Part shown: piece after piece, positions 1 to 8,365 of the stretch
Layout of the letters: each line of letters starts with the position of its first letter
How positions within the stretch are numbered: position 1 is the first letter of the stretch
Source of the DNA: JAFGPJ01 sp964439135
GTDB taxonomy: Bacteria > Planctomycetota > Phycisphaerae > Sedimentisphaerales > Anaerobacaceae
Length of the DNA stretch: 22,401 nt
Reading direction: 5' to 3'
Assembly (NCBI GenBank): GCA_964439135.1
Contig: CAYTNN010000054.1
Span: 1-22,401, forward strand
The notes under the pieces: generated by a model
Seen by the model: the letters and a program-made list of their open reading frames with translations, nothing else
The model's database searches: none
Told to the model about the DNA's origin: nothing
Translations under genes and position numbers: made by a program

Positions 1-281
1 AAAGCGGCCAGGCCGGACCATCGGTTATAAAAATTCCCCGGCGGCCTTAAATATGGTATGCTGAAGGTTTCTATCCCTTCGAACCGGCACAATGGGCAAT
101 TGTGGTCATGATTTTTCCATCTGTCAAAATGCCTGAGCAGGCCGGGGCACCAGACGCGCGGCACTATAACCGTTATTTCCGCCCCAAGCCTGCAAATCTC
201 GGAAAGTTGCCGGGCCACAAAGATGCCGTATCTCTTTTCTTTGAGATTTGGAAACAGGTGTGAAATTGCCAGAATTCTCAC
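1..281 (-). CDS. Glycosyltransferase family 4, N-terminal part (cut by window start)
   Basis: Only the first 93 codons are present; the rest lies beyond the window edge. The N-terminus begins (V/M)RILAISHLFPNLKEKRYG and continues with FVARQLSEICRLGAEITVIVP, the typical first Rossmann strand and helix of GT-B family 4 glycosyltransferases (RIL.iS..FPn....G.Fv..ql..L...g.ev.Vi.P). The start is GTG at 281, preceded by GACGAGG about ten bases upstream, and it lies 20 bases after the stop of the membrane polymerase gene, so it is the next gene of the same operon. It probably adds one sugar of the repeat unit at the inner face of the cytoplasmic membrane. Donor and acceptor cannot be told from this fragment. 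The family call rests on the N-terminal signature only. Confidence 0.75.
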   Translation of the reverse strand, partial: MRILAISHLFPNLKEKRYGIFVARQLSEICRLGAEITVIVPRVWCPGLLRHFDRWKNHDHNCPLCRFEGIETFSIPYLRPPGNFYNRWSGLAA

Positions 282-301
282 TGTGTTAAAGCCTCGTCCG
301 A

Positions 302-1759
302 TTAAACCGGCTCATATTCTGTTAATGAGTCATCTTCATATTCGGCGGCAGATTCTGAATTGTCCGTTGGCGTATAGATTTTAGCGATCCGTTCGCCCGC
401 CATTACAAACGCCAGAAAAACCCAATAGTATTTGTGAAACATCTGGCCGATGGTCAATCCCATCATGAGAAGGAATATGAGAACTGCCCTTGCGTATATT
501 TTTTCGAGTCCGAGCGGGATACGCCTTATAGCCAGCAGCAGTATACCCATGAAACATATAAAGAGCAGGGCGCCGGGTATTCCATAAATCCCTAAAACAA
601 GAAAGAAATCGTTGTGTGGCCAGATTAAAGTTCCGGTTTCTTCGAACCAACTGTAATACCCAGTTCCCGCCGGCTTTCTGGCCACGGTCTTGACGGCAAG
701 CTTTATGGGTTCCATTCTGTAGCTAATGCTTTCTTTTGCGTACCCAACGTCCGTCAGTCGTTCTGCGACCGACGTTTCCAGCCCACCTCCTTGTATCAGC
801 AGCCCTGAGCCGATGGAGGCCAGCAGAATAATCACGAGCATCAGGACCGCGAATGCAGGCCTGCGCGCGACTTGCCTTATAAACAGCAACGGCGACAACA
901 TGGTAAACGCCAGCGCGATCAGAGCGCCGCGTGAGCCGATTTTGAGCAGCATTAAGGGCAGAAACAAAATTGCAGCGAAATTTACGATTCGCCAGAATAT
1001 ATTTTTGTTACGGGCAAACAGGTAAATGGCTGCCAGAAAAGCCGTGCTCGTTAAGGCCGCTAACATATTCGCATCGATTGCATTGCCTAATGTGGCCGAA
1101 TATCTTGTCTGAGAAGTATTTTCCATCGTTCTGATTGCGGTCCCGGTGATAAATGCCAGAATGATGGTGCCCAATGTTCCGAGGACGTATGCTCTCAGTG
1201 CCCATTGAAAAGTTTTTTCACCGTTTGTTTCGAGTATCCAGTATACAATCAAAATGAGCATAAGAAGCTGAAACTGGGTGAAGGCACGCATCAATTCGAG
1301 GCCGAGATAGGAACTCCCCAGCGAAACAAGAAGTATCCATATCGAATATAGTCCCATTATCCATATCGCCTTGTTACGGATGTGCAATCCCGGGCGGGTG
1401 ATAAGTACATTCAGCGCGAAGCTGACCGCAAGGGCCAAACCAACACCCCGGTCGAGACTGAAAGTCTGATTAAATCCGATGCCGGCACCTGTCGGCAGAA
1501 CCAGCATCAGGATGCAAAGTCCAAAAGTCGGTTTTAAGACCATTCCGATGAACGTCGGCAAAGCTATAATGACGATACCGGCCACGGGATTTTTTGCGAG
1601 AGAAATGACTGCCAATCCTATCAGGCAAATAACAACCCAGCTCACAAAAAGTAAAACGTTAATTACCGGCGGTAACGGTATGTCGGAAAATCGCTCGCCC
1701 TGTTCGTAATACAGGTAATCCTGGTCAAATTCAATTTCATTCGCATAATCGGCATACAT
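302..1759 (-). CDS. O-antigen ligase/polymerase-like membrane protein (Wzy/WaaL family)
   Basis: Predicted polytopic inner-membrane protein of 485 aa with about ten to twelve hydrophobic segments and a charged acidic C-terminal tail (DNSESAAEYEDDSLTEYEPV). The Wzy_C-type features are visible: a segment ending KIGSRGALIALAF, followed by a large non-membrane loop with several Arg and Lys residues, and then PHNDFFLVLGIYGIPGALLF, the His-Asn motif before a transmembrane helix that is common in O-antigen ligases and polymerases. Such proteins polymerise lipid-linked repeat units or ligate glycans on the outer face of the membrane. The start chosen is ATG at 1759 because GGAG lies six bases upstream. 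The frame could be extended to TTG at 1822, overlapping the preceding gene by 29 bases, but that start is weaker. With a flippase four genes back it fits a Wzx/Wzy-type pathway. Polymerase versus ligase cannot be decided. Confidence 0.82.
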   Translation of the reverse strand: MYADYANEIEFDQDYLYYEQGERFSDIPLPPVINVLLFVSWVVICLIGLAVISLAKNPVAGIVIIALPTFIGMVLKPTFGLCILMLVLPTGAGIGFNQTFSLDRGVGLALAVSFALNVLITRPGLHIRNKAIWIMGLYSIWILLVSLGSSYLGLELMRAFTQFQLLMLILIVYWILETNGEKTFQWALRAYVLGTLGTIILAFITGTAIRTMENTSQTRYSATLGNAIDANMLAALTSTAFLAAIYLFARNKNIFWRIVNFAAILFLPLMLLKIGSRGALIALAFTMLSPLLFIRQVARRPAFAVLMLVIILLASIGSGLLIQGGGLETSVAERLTDVGYAKESISYRMEPIKLAVKTVARKPAGTGYYSWFEETGTLIWPHNDFFLVLGIYGIPGALLFICFMGILLLAIRRIPLGLEKIYARAVLIFLLMMGLTIGQMFHKYYWVFLAFVMAGERIAKIYTPTDNSESAAEYEDDSLTEYEPV

Positions 1760-1793
1760 AATAAGCTCCAAGCCTCCAGTATAACCGTCGGAC

Positions 1794-2549
1794 TTAACCG
1801 TGTCCGGGATGATAACGGGCAAACCTTGGGTAAATCATAAACTGGTACAGCAAATATTTGGCCGCTTTGTACCATGGCCGTTGTTTGGCGAGGTACCATA
1901 CAGTCTTACGATAATATCGACGCATCAGCGGCTCAAAATCACCGGATAAATGCTGAATTATTTCAGGACGGCGTTCCGCGTATCCGGAAAGGAAGGCGTT
2001 GGCCATGCCCTGAGCGTCCCAGTTGAAAAGGCAGCGCCTTGGGGCGCCATAAAAGATAAAGATAACAAGCCAGATTATGTCGAAGAATCTCGATCCGTAA
2101 GTGGCAATATTTCCCAGAAGCGGCGCCGAACTCCAGTCCAAAATAACGAGCCGGCCGGAGGATTCGTCGAAGCACAAATTAAAACCTGCAAAATCACCGT
2201 GGATGAAAATGTTATCGCCGGGAGAGGCCATCCACTCGGCCGGCAGATCATGCTTCATCTCCTGAGGCAAGACCAATTTTTCATGAACGATCGCTAATGC
2301 CTGACCCGCCTTTTTCAAAAGCTCGAATAACCGCTCGTCATTACGAGCCGCCATGTCAAGCAATGTCACCAGGCCGTTGAGCCGCTCAAATTCAAGCACG
2401 CCTGTTTTAGCATCGAAATTATCGACCTTCGGTACGTAAAACAGGCCACAGCCTTTACCGATATCGAAAGCCATCGACGCTTTAGCTGCTTCTATTGCCA
2501 GCGCGCCAGGTTCTCCGGTTTTTCTTATAATCTTGCCGATAACTTCCAT
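1794..2549 (-). CDS. Small kinase of the aminoglycoside phosphotransferase / lipopolysaccharide kinase fold
   Basis: A 251 aa soluble protein. The kinase catalytic loop reads IHGDFAGFNLCFDE (His117, Asp119, Asn124), followed by VILDWSSAP, where Asp138 would be the metal-binding Asp. A Lys at about residue 41 (YVPKV) and the FERLNG hinge-like motif near residue 55 resemble the N-lobe of APH, choline kinase or sugar kinase proteins, though the N-lobe is short and lacks an obvious glycine loop. The length is at the low end for the fold. ATG at 2549 lies three bases after the methyltransferase stop, so the two are probably translationally coupled. Embedded among glycan genes, it may phosphorylate a sugar or lipid-linked glycan rather than confer antibiotic resistance. 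The substrate is unknown; the kinase fold is fairly secure. Confidence 0.7.
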   Translation of the reverse strand: MEVIGKIIRKTGEPGALAIEAAKASMAFDIGKGCGLFYVPKVDNFDAKTGVLEFERLNGLVTLLDMAARNDERLFELLKKAGQALAIVHEKLVLPQEMKHDLPAEWMASPGDNIFIHGDFAGFNLCFDESSGRLVILDWSSAPLLGNIATYGSRFFDIIWLVIFIFYGAPRRCLFNWDAQGMANAFLSGYAERRPEIIQHLSGDFEPLMRRYYRKTVWYLAKQRPWYKAAKYLLYQFMIYPRFARYHPGHG

Positions 2550-2552
2550 TGA

Positions 2553-3323
2553 CTATTTCCTCGCTGTAGAAGAATCGCTGTTAAGAATCTTTTTCCGGCG
2601 ACAGACGGCTATCGGGCTTTCTGAGAATCGAGTCAGGAAATTGAACTTTTCGGCTGCCCAATCTATCGCGCGATCCAGGCGGTACGAAACCGGAATCTTT
2701 GGAGGATTAAAAAAACCGGCCGGGTAAATCTCGACGATCTCAAGTCCTGCTTCTTCAGCAAGATTTTTCATCTGCTCGATACTCATGACGTTAAAAGTGC
2801 CTTCCGGATTCTTCTTTCGATGATGCGCACAGCGTAGTTTTATCCAGGGCGATCCGGAATTCTGATGATTGTTGAATACGAAGTAACCGTCTTCGTCCAA
2901 CAGCTCGGCAATCGCTTTAATCGCTGCTGAACGCAGTTCCGGCTCGGCGTTGAGAAAAAACCGAAAAGCGGTAATCAAGTTGAATTTTCTCGGCTTTAGA
3001 ACATTTTCCGCCGTGATATCCGTTTCGATTATCTCGGTCCGTTTGAGCTTTTCCCTGGCGATGGCAAGCATGGAGCCGGATACATCAATGCCCGTCGAAG
3101 TTTTGACGCGATTTTCCAGCAGCTCTGTGATACGTCCCGTCCCGCACGCGAAGTCAAGCAGATGAACATCTCGACCGGTGAAGTATTTCTCCAGAATCCT
3201 TAGGATAATCTCCTGCTCGCGCGACCAAAGGAATCTTTGCCACGCTTTGTTCTGGTAGTACGCCTCGTATTCGGCACCTTTGCCCTCGTATTTATGAGAT
3301 TCTCTGTAACTAATCTTAGCCAC
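2553..3323 (-). CDS. Class I SAM-dependent methyltransferase
   Basis: Predicted cytosolic methyltransferase of 256 aa. Motif I is LLDFACGTGRITELL at about residues 55-69, followed by the acidic strand-2 region GIDVSGSMLAIAREK, a motif II/III region around FNLITAFRFFLN, and ELLDEDGYFVFNNHQNSGS. This is the Methyltransf_11/25 pattern. The frame stays open to TTG at 3368, which would overlap the flippase by 53 bases. I prefer GTG at 3323, which overlaps the flippase stop by 8 bases and follows an AAGGA sequence, although the spacing of two bases is tight. Within the operon it probably O- or N-methylates a sugar of the glycan. The acceptor is unknown. The C-terminal tail is basic. Confidence 0.8.
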   Translation of the reverse strand: MAKISYRESHKYEGKGAEYEAYYQNKAWQRFLWSREQEIILRILEKYFTGRDVHLLDFACGTGRITELLENRVKTSTGIDVSGSMLAIAREKLKRTEIIETDITAENVLKPRKFNLITAFRFFLNAEPELRSAAIKAIAELLDEDGYFVFNNHQNSGSPWIKLRCAHHRKKNPEGTFNVMSIEQMKNLAEEAGLEIVEIYPAGFFNPPKIPVSYRLDRAIDWAAEKFNFLTRFSESPIAVCRRKKILNSDSSTARK

Positions 3324-4875
3324 TTTCCTTTTTTCGCAGAGCAATCTTAACGAATCGTTTCTTCTCAACCTCTTTCAAACTCAGGAACCAGCCGCCTATA
3401 ACTATCAAGACCATTGCGGCAACTACAACTCCTACAATTTCAAGCCATGAATTCGGTGGTGCCAGATATTTCCAAATGCAAATCATTGCCACCGCCGGCA
3501 TTGAACCCAGCAAGGCCGGCTGCCAAACGTTCAGAATGTTTTCCAAGGCGGAGATATGCATTTTCCGGTTAAAATATAGCGGCAGAATCAACACGGACGT
3601 TAGCGCTATCGGCACGAAATTCGACCATGCGATTCCGAGCAAGCCCCAATGGAAGACCTTTACCGAAAGAATGGAAGCCAGAACACAGAATAGTGCCATC
3701 AAGGCGGTCAGAATCCCGAAAATCTTATGTTGCCCGCGCCCAACGAGCACGAGAAAGTTGCTGTGCTGTGCCAGCCTCAAGCAGTGGCCGACGGTTAGAA
3801 TGGTCAGGATGACGGCCATCCCGTCAATGACGGTAGGGTCCGTGAATGTGTCGCTGACCCAGACATGAAGAAATTCTCTGCCCATTGCGATTAGGAAGCA
3901 GCCGCCGGGAATGATCAAAAGAAGACTGTACTTTTGTGTCAGGAAGGCTAATTCCTTAACCGCCGCGGCGTCATTTCTGGCGTCGAGTTCGCTGACTGCC
4001 GGTTTTATCGCCGCCGTGAAAGCCTGCAGCAGTTGGGTCAATAAGAGCACACCTGCTGTTGCGATGGCGAATTGGCTTACCTGGGCGGTGCCCATGAAAA
4101 TTCCGATTATCAGAAGACTGGAATGATATATGATAATGGCCCCCATCGCATACATGAAAGTATTTATTCCGTACGCCAGCATTTCCTTAAAAAGCTGTAA
4201 ATCTATTTTTCCCAAAGATAAAGACACTTTGGGTAGCAGCCTCTTGACAAAAATGGAATGTATAATCCTCATGACAATTTCACTAAGGCCGAATACGAGC
4301 CCCGCGGTCAGCAGGCCGTAACCTTGTTGCAGCAGTGTGACCACCAGAATGGTTCGCAGCGCCAATATGGCCAGCATGACTAAGTTGATGATATCATATC
4401 GCTGCAGTCCGCTTAGGATTGCGGTTGATGGCTGCAAGGGTATCGCAAAGGCAGAACAGAATCCGATAACAAGCACGAGTATGCCGGCGGTCCTCTCCAG
4501 TTCAGGTTCGATGGCAAACCAGGAACCGACATTGAAGCAAACAACCAGACTTATGATTACAAGAACGATACCTACAACTAAGAAGAAAAACAAAGATGTG
4601 TTGATGACCCGCTGGACTCCATCGTTGTCGTTTTGTGCCATGAAGAGTGGTATATATCTGTTGATTGAGCTATTAAAGCCGACGCTTAACAGGGGGGCAT
4701 AGCGAAAGATAGAGCCGCCGATGAGCAGCCATACGCCATATTGAGCCTCGCCGAACCGGCTGAGGAAAAAGCGTATTAGAAAGAAACCGACCAGGGCGTT
4801 ACTCAACAACGCTGCAACGTTGAAGAACGTGTTGTGGACCAGTCTTTTCGAGGTTGTTACAGATTGCTGATTCAT
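3316..4875 (-). CDS. Polysaccharide flippase of the MOP superfamily (Wzx-like)
   Basis: A 519 aa protein with about 12-14 hydrophobic helices. The N-terminus, TTSKRLVHNTFFNVAALLSN followed by ALVGFFLIRFFLSRFGEAQYGVWLL, is characteristic of polysaccharide biosynthesis exporters (Polysacc_synt), where the first helix pair ends in G...YG.w.l. Such proteins translocate undecaprenyl-linked oligosaccharides across the cytoplasmic membrane. ATG at 4875 forms an ATGA overlap with the stop of the DUF2723 gene, implying coupled translation. Length and topology are usual for the family. Specificity for a fucose-containing unit is inferred from neighbours only. Confidence 0.85.
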   Translation of the reverse strand: MNQQSVTTSKRLVHNTFFNVAALLSNALVGFFLIRFFLSRFGEAQYGVWLLIGGSIFRYAPLLSVGFNSSINRYIPLFMAQNDNDGVQRVINTSLFFFLVVGIVLVIISLVVCFNVGSWFAIEPELERTAGILVLVIGFCSAFAIPLQPSTAILSGLQRYDIINLVMLAILALRTILVVTLLQQGYGLLTAGLVFGLSEIVMRIIHSIFVKRLLPKVSLSLGKIDLQLFKEMLAYGINTFMYAMGAIIIYHSSLLIIGIFMGTAQVSQFAIATAGVLLLTQLLQAFTAAIKPAVSELDARNDAAAVKELAFLTQKYSLLLIIPGGCFLIAMGREFLHVWVSDTFTDPTVIDGMAVILTILTVGHCLRLAQHSNFLVLVGRGQHKIFGILTALMALFCVLASILSVKVFHWGLLGIAWSNFVPIALTSVLILPLYFNRKMHISALENILNVWQPALLGSMPAVAMICIWKYLAPPNSWLEIVGVVVAAMVLIVIGGWFLSLKEVEKKRFVKIALRKKESG

Positions 4876-6404
4876 TTGTTCGTTATCGGCTTAATTCTTT
4901 CTTCGGATTCAATCACCTGCCACAGGATACCCGCTCGAATCAAATCGTAATGATCAAGCACAAATTGAGGACAATACCCGGGCCTGGGCGAAACAACGTA
5001 TACGGGCCCGGCTTCCAGCAATTGCCCGATAGTCCGCTCATCGAACTTCGGTACATCCTTGCTGTTAATAGTGCCAGAGACAATCTTCACATCGGGGCGT
5101 TTTCCTTTGACCTCCTGGAGATATAGAAGCGGGCCAACTGTGGTGGTATCGGCATAGATGACTGCATTATCCTCCGGCAGGTCCAACGCCTCTTCGGCGA
5201 AGCGCTCGGCCCCCTTGTACCCGGTCTTCCATGGCCGCAGGAAATATTCGTAATCATCGCGGTGGGGTATATCGTTTCTCGTGCCGATGTTAAGCTGTAT
5301 TTTTTTGACAAGCGGCGGTAAAGCAGCATATATGCCGACAGGCAGCATGCAAAAGAGCAGTACCAAAAACACGGGAACCTTAAGAGTTTTCTGATTCTGC
5401 AAAGTATCCGTTCCAAGACCTATCAGGATCGAGACCAAACAGTAGAACGGGATAAAAAATGCATACCTGTCAGGGACGGTATATCGAAAAGCGAAAAGAA
5501 AGAACAGAACGGTCAGTGCCAGGACAACATTTCTAAAACTTCGACTTGGTGATATTTTGAACAGCCCAAAGCAGCCTGCGAAGAACAGCAGAAAATTCGG
5601 CGTGGGAAAGTTGAGCAGAATATACAGAAAGTTCTCTTTCATTATTCCCATTGAAAGCGAAGTATTAAGAACCGCTCCCTGCCAGCGGAGACCGAAAGCC
5701 GCAGAGGCCAGAGTGCCCGCAATGTCGCCCGTTTGTATTATATTTTTGACTATCAAATATTCGTAAGGCAGCGCACCGGCAATCCACAGCAAGACAATAA
5801 TCGCCAGGTTTCTGATATGAATTTCTTTTTTAGCAAGAAGAAAGACGATAAATACGACATAACAGATAAGCGGTATCGAAGCGAGCATGTGGGCGGCAAT
5901 TGAAAGGCCGCTTAGTAATCCCAGCCAATACAAATAATGTACTCGCCTGGTTTTGGTATATTGCAGCAGCATTATCAGTTCGGCAAGAAACAGGGCGGTC
6001 CAGAGCGTGTATGTTTCGATGATGCTTGCGTGACGCCAGAACGTGTGTGATACGGCCAAAGTGGCAGCCGCGACGACCGCCGGCAGATTCCTGCCGAGCC
6101 ATAGGCGCACGAGTAGAAACATGTTCGCAACCGCAACCGCCCCGGCGATTGCCGAGACCAGATTGACCCTGTGGGCAAATTCACCGAGCGGAATGTATTT
6201 TGCACCAATAGCCAGTATGTAAAAGAGCGGATGGGAAACAGCGAGGCCAAAGAAACCTTCGATATCGTTGTGCCAGATGCGATACTGAATCAATCCGCTG
6301 TCCTGCCACAAAGCACCTGGGGCACAACTTACAATGTAAAGCGCAAGGGCGGCGCAAAGAACCACAAAGTAGTATTGAGCGGATTTTGTTTTTATGAGTG
6401 TCAA
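4872..6404 (-). CDS. DUF2723-type GT-C glycosyltransferase, multi-pass membrane protein
   Basis: A 510 aa protein with about ten or eleven membrane helices followed by a soluble C-terminal domain of about 120 residues. The first extracytoplasmic loop carries APGALWQDSGLIQYRIWHND followed by a His-Pro motif (AVSHPLFYILA), matching the W.DsgE..........HPl/PGyP signature of DUF2723 proteins, which are GT-C enzymes related to protein O-mannosyltransferases. SHTFWRHASIIETYTLWTAL is the second loop typical of the group. Members use polyprenyl-phosphate sugars outside the cytoplasmic membrane. The start is TTG at 6404 overlapping the preceding TGA (TTGA), with only a weak GAG upstream; no better start is near. 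It could glycosylate an exported protein or decorate the glycan. The acceptor is unknown. Confidence 0.75.
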   Translation of the reverse strand: MTLIKTKSAQYYFVVLCAALALYIVSCAPGALWQDSGLIQYRIWHNDIEGFFGLAVSHPLFYILAIGAKYIPLGEFAHRVNLVSAIAGAVAVANMFLLVRLWLGRNLPAVVAAATLAVSHTFWRHASIIETYTLWTALFLAELIMLLQYTKTRRVHYLYWLGLLSGLSIAAHMLASIPLICYVVFIVFLLAKKEIHIRNLAIIVLLWIAGALPYEYLIVKNIIQTGDIAGTLASAAFGLRWQGAVLNTSLSMGIMKENFLYILLNFPTPNFLLFFAGCFGLFKISPSRSFRNVVLALTVLFFLFAFRYTVPDRYAFFIPFYCLVSILIGLGTDTLQNQKTLKVPVFLVLLFCMLPVGIYAALPPLVKKIQLNIGTRNDIPHRDDYEYFLRPWKTGYKGAERFAEEALDLPEDNAVIYADTTTVGPLLYLQEVKGKRPDVKIVSGTINSKDVPKFDERTIGQLLEAGPVYVVSPRPGYCPQFVLDHYDLIRAGILWQVIESEERIKPITNK

Positions 6405-7342
6405 GGATGATTAGCTCTATACCAATCTATTGTTGCCTTAAGCCCTTCATCGAAAGGGATTTTGGCCTCGAAGCCGAAGTACTTTTTGGCTCTTGAGACA
6501 TCCAAACACCGCCTCGGCTGACCGTCCGGCCTGGAACTGTCCCAGCGAAGTTCGCCGGAAAAGCCCGTCAGCCCGGCGATTTTTTCACTAAGCTGCCTTA
6601 TCGTTATTTCAAAACCGGCGCCGATATTCACCGGCTCAGAGCCGTCGTAATGTTCTGTCGCAAGTAGAATTCCCTCGGCGGCGTCGGCGGCATAAATAAA
6701 CTCGCGCGAAACATTCCCCGTGCCCCAGCAATTGATATAATCCGCTCCTCTTTCGACCGCATCTACGCATTTCTTAATCAGCGCAGGTATCACGTGACTG
6801 CTGGCGGGATTAAAATTATCGCCGGGTCCGTAGAGATTTACCGGCAGCAGAAATATCGAGTTGAAACCGTATTCGGCCCGGTAAGATTGCGACTGAACGA
6901 GCAGCATTTTTTTGGCCAGCCCATACGGTGCGTTGGTTTCTTCGGGATACCCGTTCCAAATGTCCTCTTCCTTAAACGGCACCGGCGTAAATTTCGGATA
7001 TGCACAGATTGTGCCGATAGCAACAAACTTCTCGATGTTTCGAAGTCTTCCCTGTTCTATAAGCTGAACACCCATCATTAAATTCTTGTAGAAAAACTCT
7101 GCCGGGTGTTCGAGGTTGGCGCCGATACCGCCCACAACCGCCGCTAAGTGAATGACAATATCCGGCTTCATATCTTCGTACATCCGAACGATGTCGTTAA
7201 TATCGACCAGATCATAGTCTTCGATCTTCGGCACAAGAATATTCTTACAGCCCCGTTTTCTCAGCCCTTCAGTAACATAGCCGCCGAGAAAACCGGCGCC
7301 GCCGGTAACGACAATTCGTTTGTTCTCAAAGAAAGTTCTCAT
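6401..7342 (-). CDS. fcl: GDP-L-fucose synthase (GDP-4-keto-6-deoxymannose epimerase/reductase)
   Basis: A 313 aa extended SDR enzyme, the usual family length. It converts GDP-4-keto-6-deoxy-D-mannose, made by the Gmd encoded just upstream, to GDP-L-fucose with NADPH. The Rossmann motif GGAGFLG is at residues 14-20. LAAVVGGIGANLEHPAEFF and PVNLYGPGDNFNPASSHVIP are family signatures. Active-site residues Cys113, Tyr140, Lys144 and His183 line up with E. coli Cys109, Tyr136, Lys140 and His179 at a constant offset of four. The residue matching catalytic Ser107 is Thr111 (GTICAYP instead of GSSCIYP). ATG at 7342 forms an ATGA overlap with the Gmd stop. A closely related GDP-sugar epimerase activity cannot be excluded. 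Confidence 0.87.
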   Translation of the reverse strand: MRTFFENKRIVVTGGAGFLGGYVTEGLRKRGCKNILVPKIEDYDLVDINDIVRMYEDMKPDIVIHLAAVVGGIGANLEHPAEFFYKNLMMGVQLIEQGRLRNIEKFVAIGTICAYPKFTPVPFKEEDIWNGYPEETNAPYGLAKKMLLVQSQSYRAEYGFNSIFLLPVNLYGPGDNFNPASSHVIPALIKKCVDAVERGADYINCWGTGNVSREFIYAADAAEGILLATEHYDGSEPVNIGAGFEITIRQLSEKIAGLTGFSGELRWDSSRPDGQPRRCLDVSRAKKYFGFEAKIPFDEGLKATIDWYRANHP

Positions 7343-8352
7343 TTTTTTGTCTTATGGTGGTCTTTGATAATCTTTGAGTTCTCGGCGCTTCGCATATCGG
7401 CATCCGTCATCATTCTTGCAAGCTCTTGAAAGCTCACTTTCGGCTTCCAATTGAGGATCTTTTTTGCTTTGCTCGCATCGCCCTGAAGATAGTCGACTTC
7501 GCTCGGCCTGAAATATCGCGGATCGATCTCAACGTACTTATGCCAATCCAAATCAAGATATCCAAAAACCTCTTCTACAAATTCTCTAACCGAATGACAT
7601 TCACCGGTGGCTATGACATAATCATCCGGCTTATCCTGCTGGAGTATAAGCCACATTGCTTCGACGTAATCGCCCGCGAAACCCCAGTCTCGTTTCGCAT
7701 CGAGATTGCCCAGATAGAGCTTATCCTGCAAGCCCAGCTTGATACGTGTCGCCGCCTGTGTGATTTTTCTCGTAACGAATGTCTCGCCCCGCCTGGGTGA
7801 TTCGTGATTGAACAAAATTCCGTTACAGGCAAATAATCCGTAAGCTTCTCGATAGTTCACAGTCTGCCAAAAGCTGTATACCTTGGCACAACCGTATGGG
7901 CTTCGCGGATGGAAGGGCGTCTTCTCTGTCTGGGGTATTTCGGCGACCTTGCCGTACATCTCGCTGCTGGAGGCCTGATAAAACTTTGCCGGCTTATCGC
8001 AGGAGCGGACCGCCTCCAATAGCCGAAGAGTGCCGATTGCATCGGTATTAACGGTATAGATGGGCATATCAAAACTTACCCGGACATGGCTTTGTGCCCC
8101 TAAATTATACACCTCATCCGGCTTAACCTCGTTTATGATTGTCGAAAGGTTGCTGCCGTCGGTCAGATCCCCGTAAACAAGCCTGAGTTGCGGATGTTCA
8201 TGCGGGTCTTTATACAGATGGTCGATCCTGCCTGTATTAAATGACGAACTCCGCCGCATTATGCCCCAGATTTGATAACCTTTTTCCAGCAACAGTTCCA
8301 CAAGATATGAACCATCCTGCCCTGTAACGCCGGTAATCAATGCCTTTTTCAT
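7339..8352 (-). CDS. gmd: GDP-mannose 4,6-dehydratase
   Basis: A 337 aa extended SDR enzyme that dehydrates GDP-D-mannose to GDP-4-keto-6-deoxy-D-mannose, the first step of de novo GDP-L-fucose synthesis. The near-diagnostic motifs are GVTGQDGSYLVELLLEKGY at residues 8-26, RRSSSFNTGRIDHLY, YNLGAQSHVRVSFD, the SSSEMYG segment holding Ser129 and Glu131, Tyr153-x3-Lys157 in SPYGCAKVYSFW, and NHESPRRGETFVTRKIT. RDWGFAGDYVEAMW is also typical. The enzyme belongs in the cytosol. ATG at 8352 follows the fkp stop by 13 bases, and its own stop overlaps the fcl start by four bases, so Gmd and Fcl are probably made in step. All expected catalytic positions are present. Confidence 0.95.
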   Translation of the reverse strand: MKKALITGVTGQDGSYLVELLLEKGYQIWGIMRRSSSFNTGRIDHLYKDPHEHPQLRLVYGDLTDGSNLSTIINEVKPDEVYNLGAQSHVRVSFDMPIYTVNTDAIGTLRLLEAVRSCDKPAKFYQASSSEMYGKVAEIPQTEKTPFHPRSPYGCAKVYSFWQTVNYREAYGLFACNGILFNHESPRRGETFVTRKITQAATRIKLGLQDKLYLGNLDAKRDWGFAGDYVEAMWLILQQDKPDDYVIATGECHSVREFVEEVFGYLDLDWHKYVEIDPRYFRPSEVDYLQGDASKAKKILNWKPKVSFQELARMMTDADMRSAENSKIIKDHHKTKK

Positions 8353-8365
8353 AATGTCCCAACTT

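Noticed and set aside
1760..1822. Upstream TTG start for the Wzy-like protein
   Set aside because: The ATG at 1759 has a well-spaced GGAG; the TTG adds 21 non-hydrophobic residues and overlaps the kinase gene.
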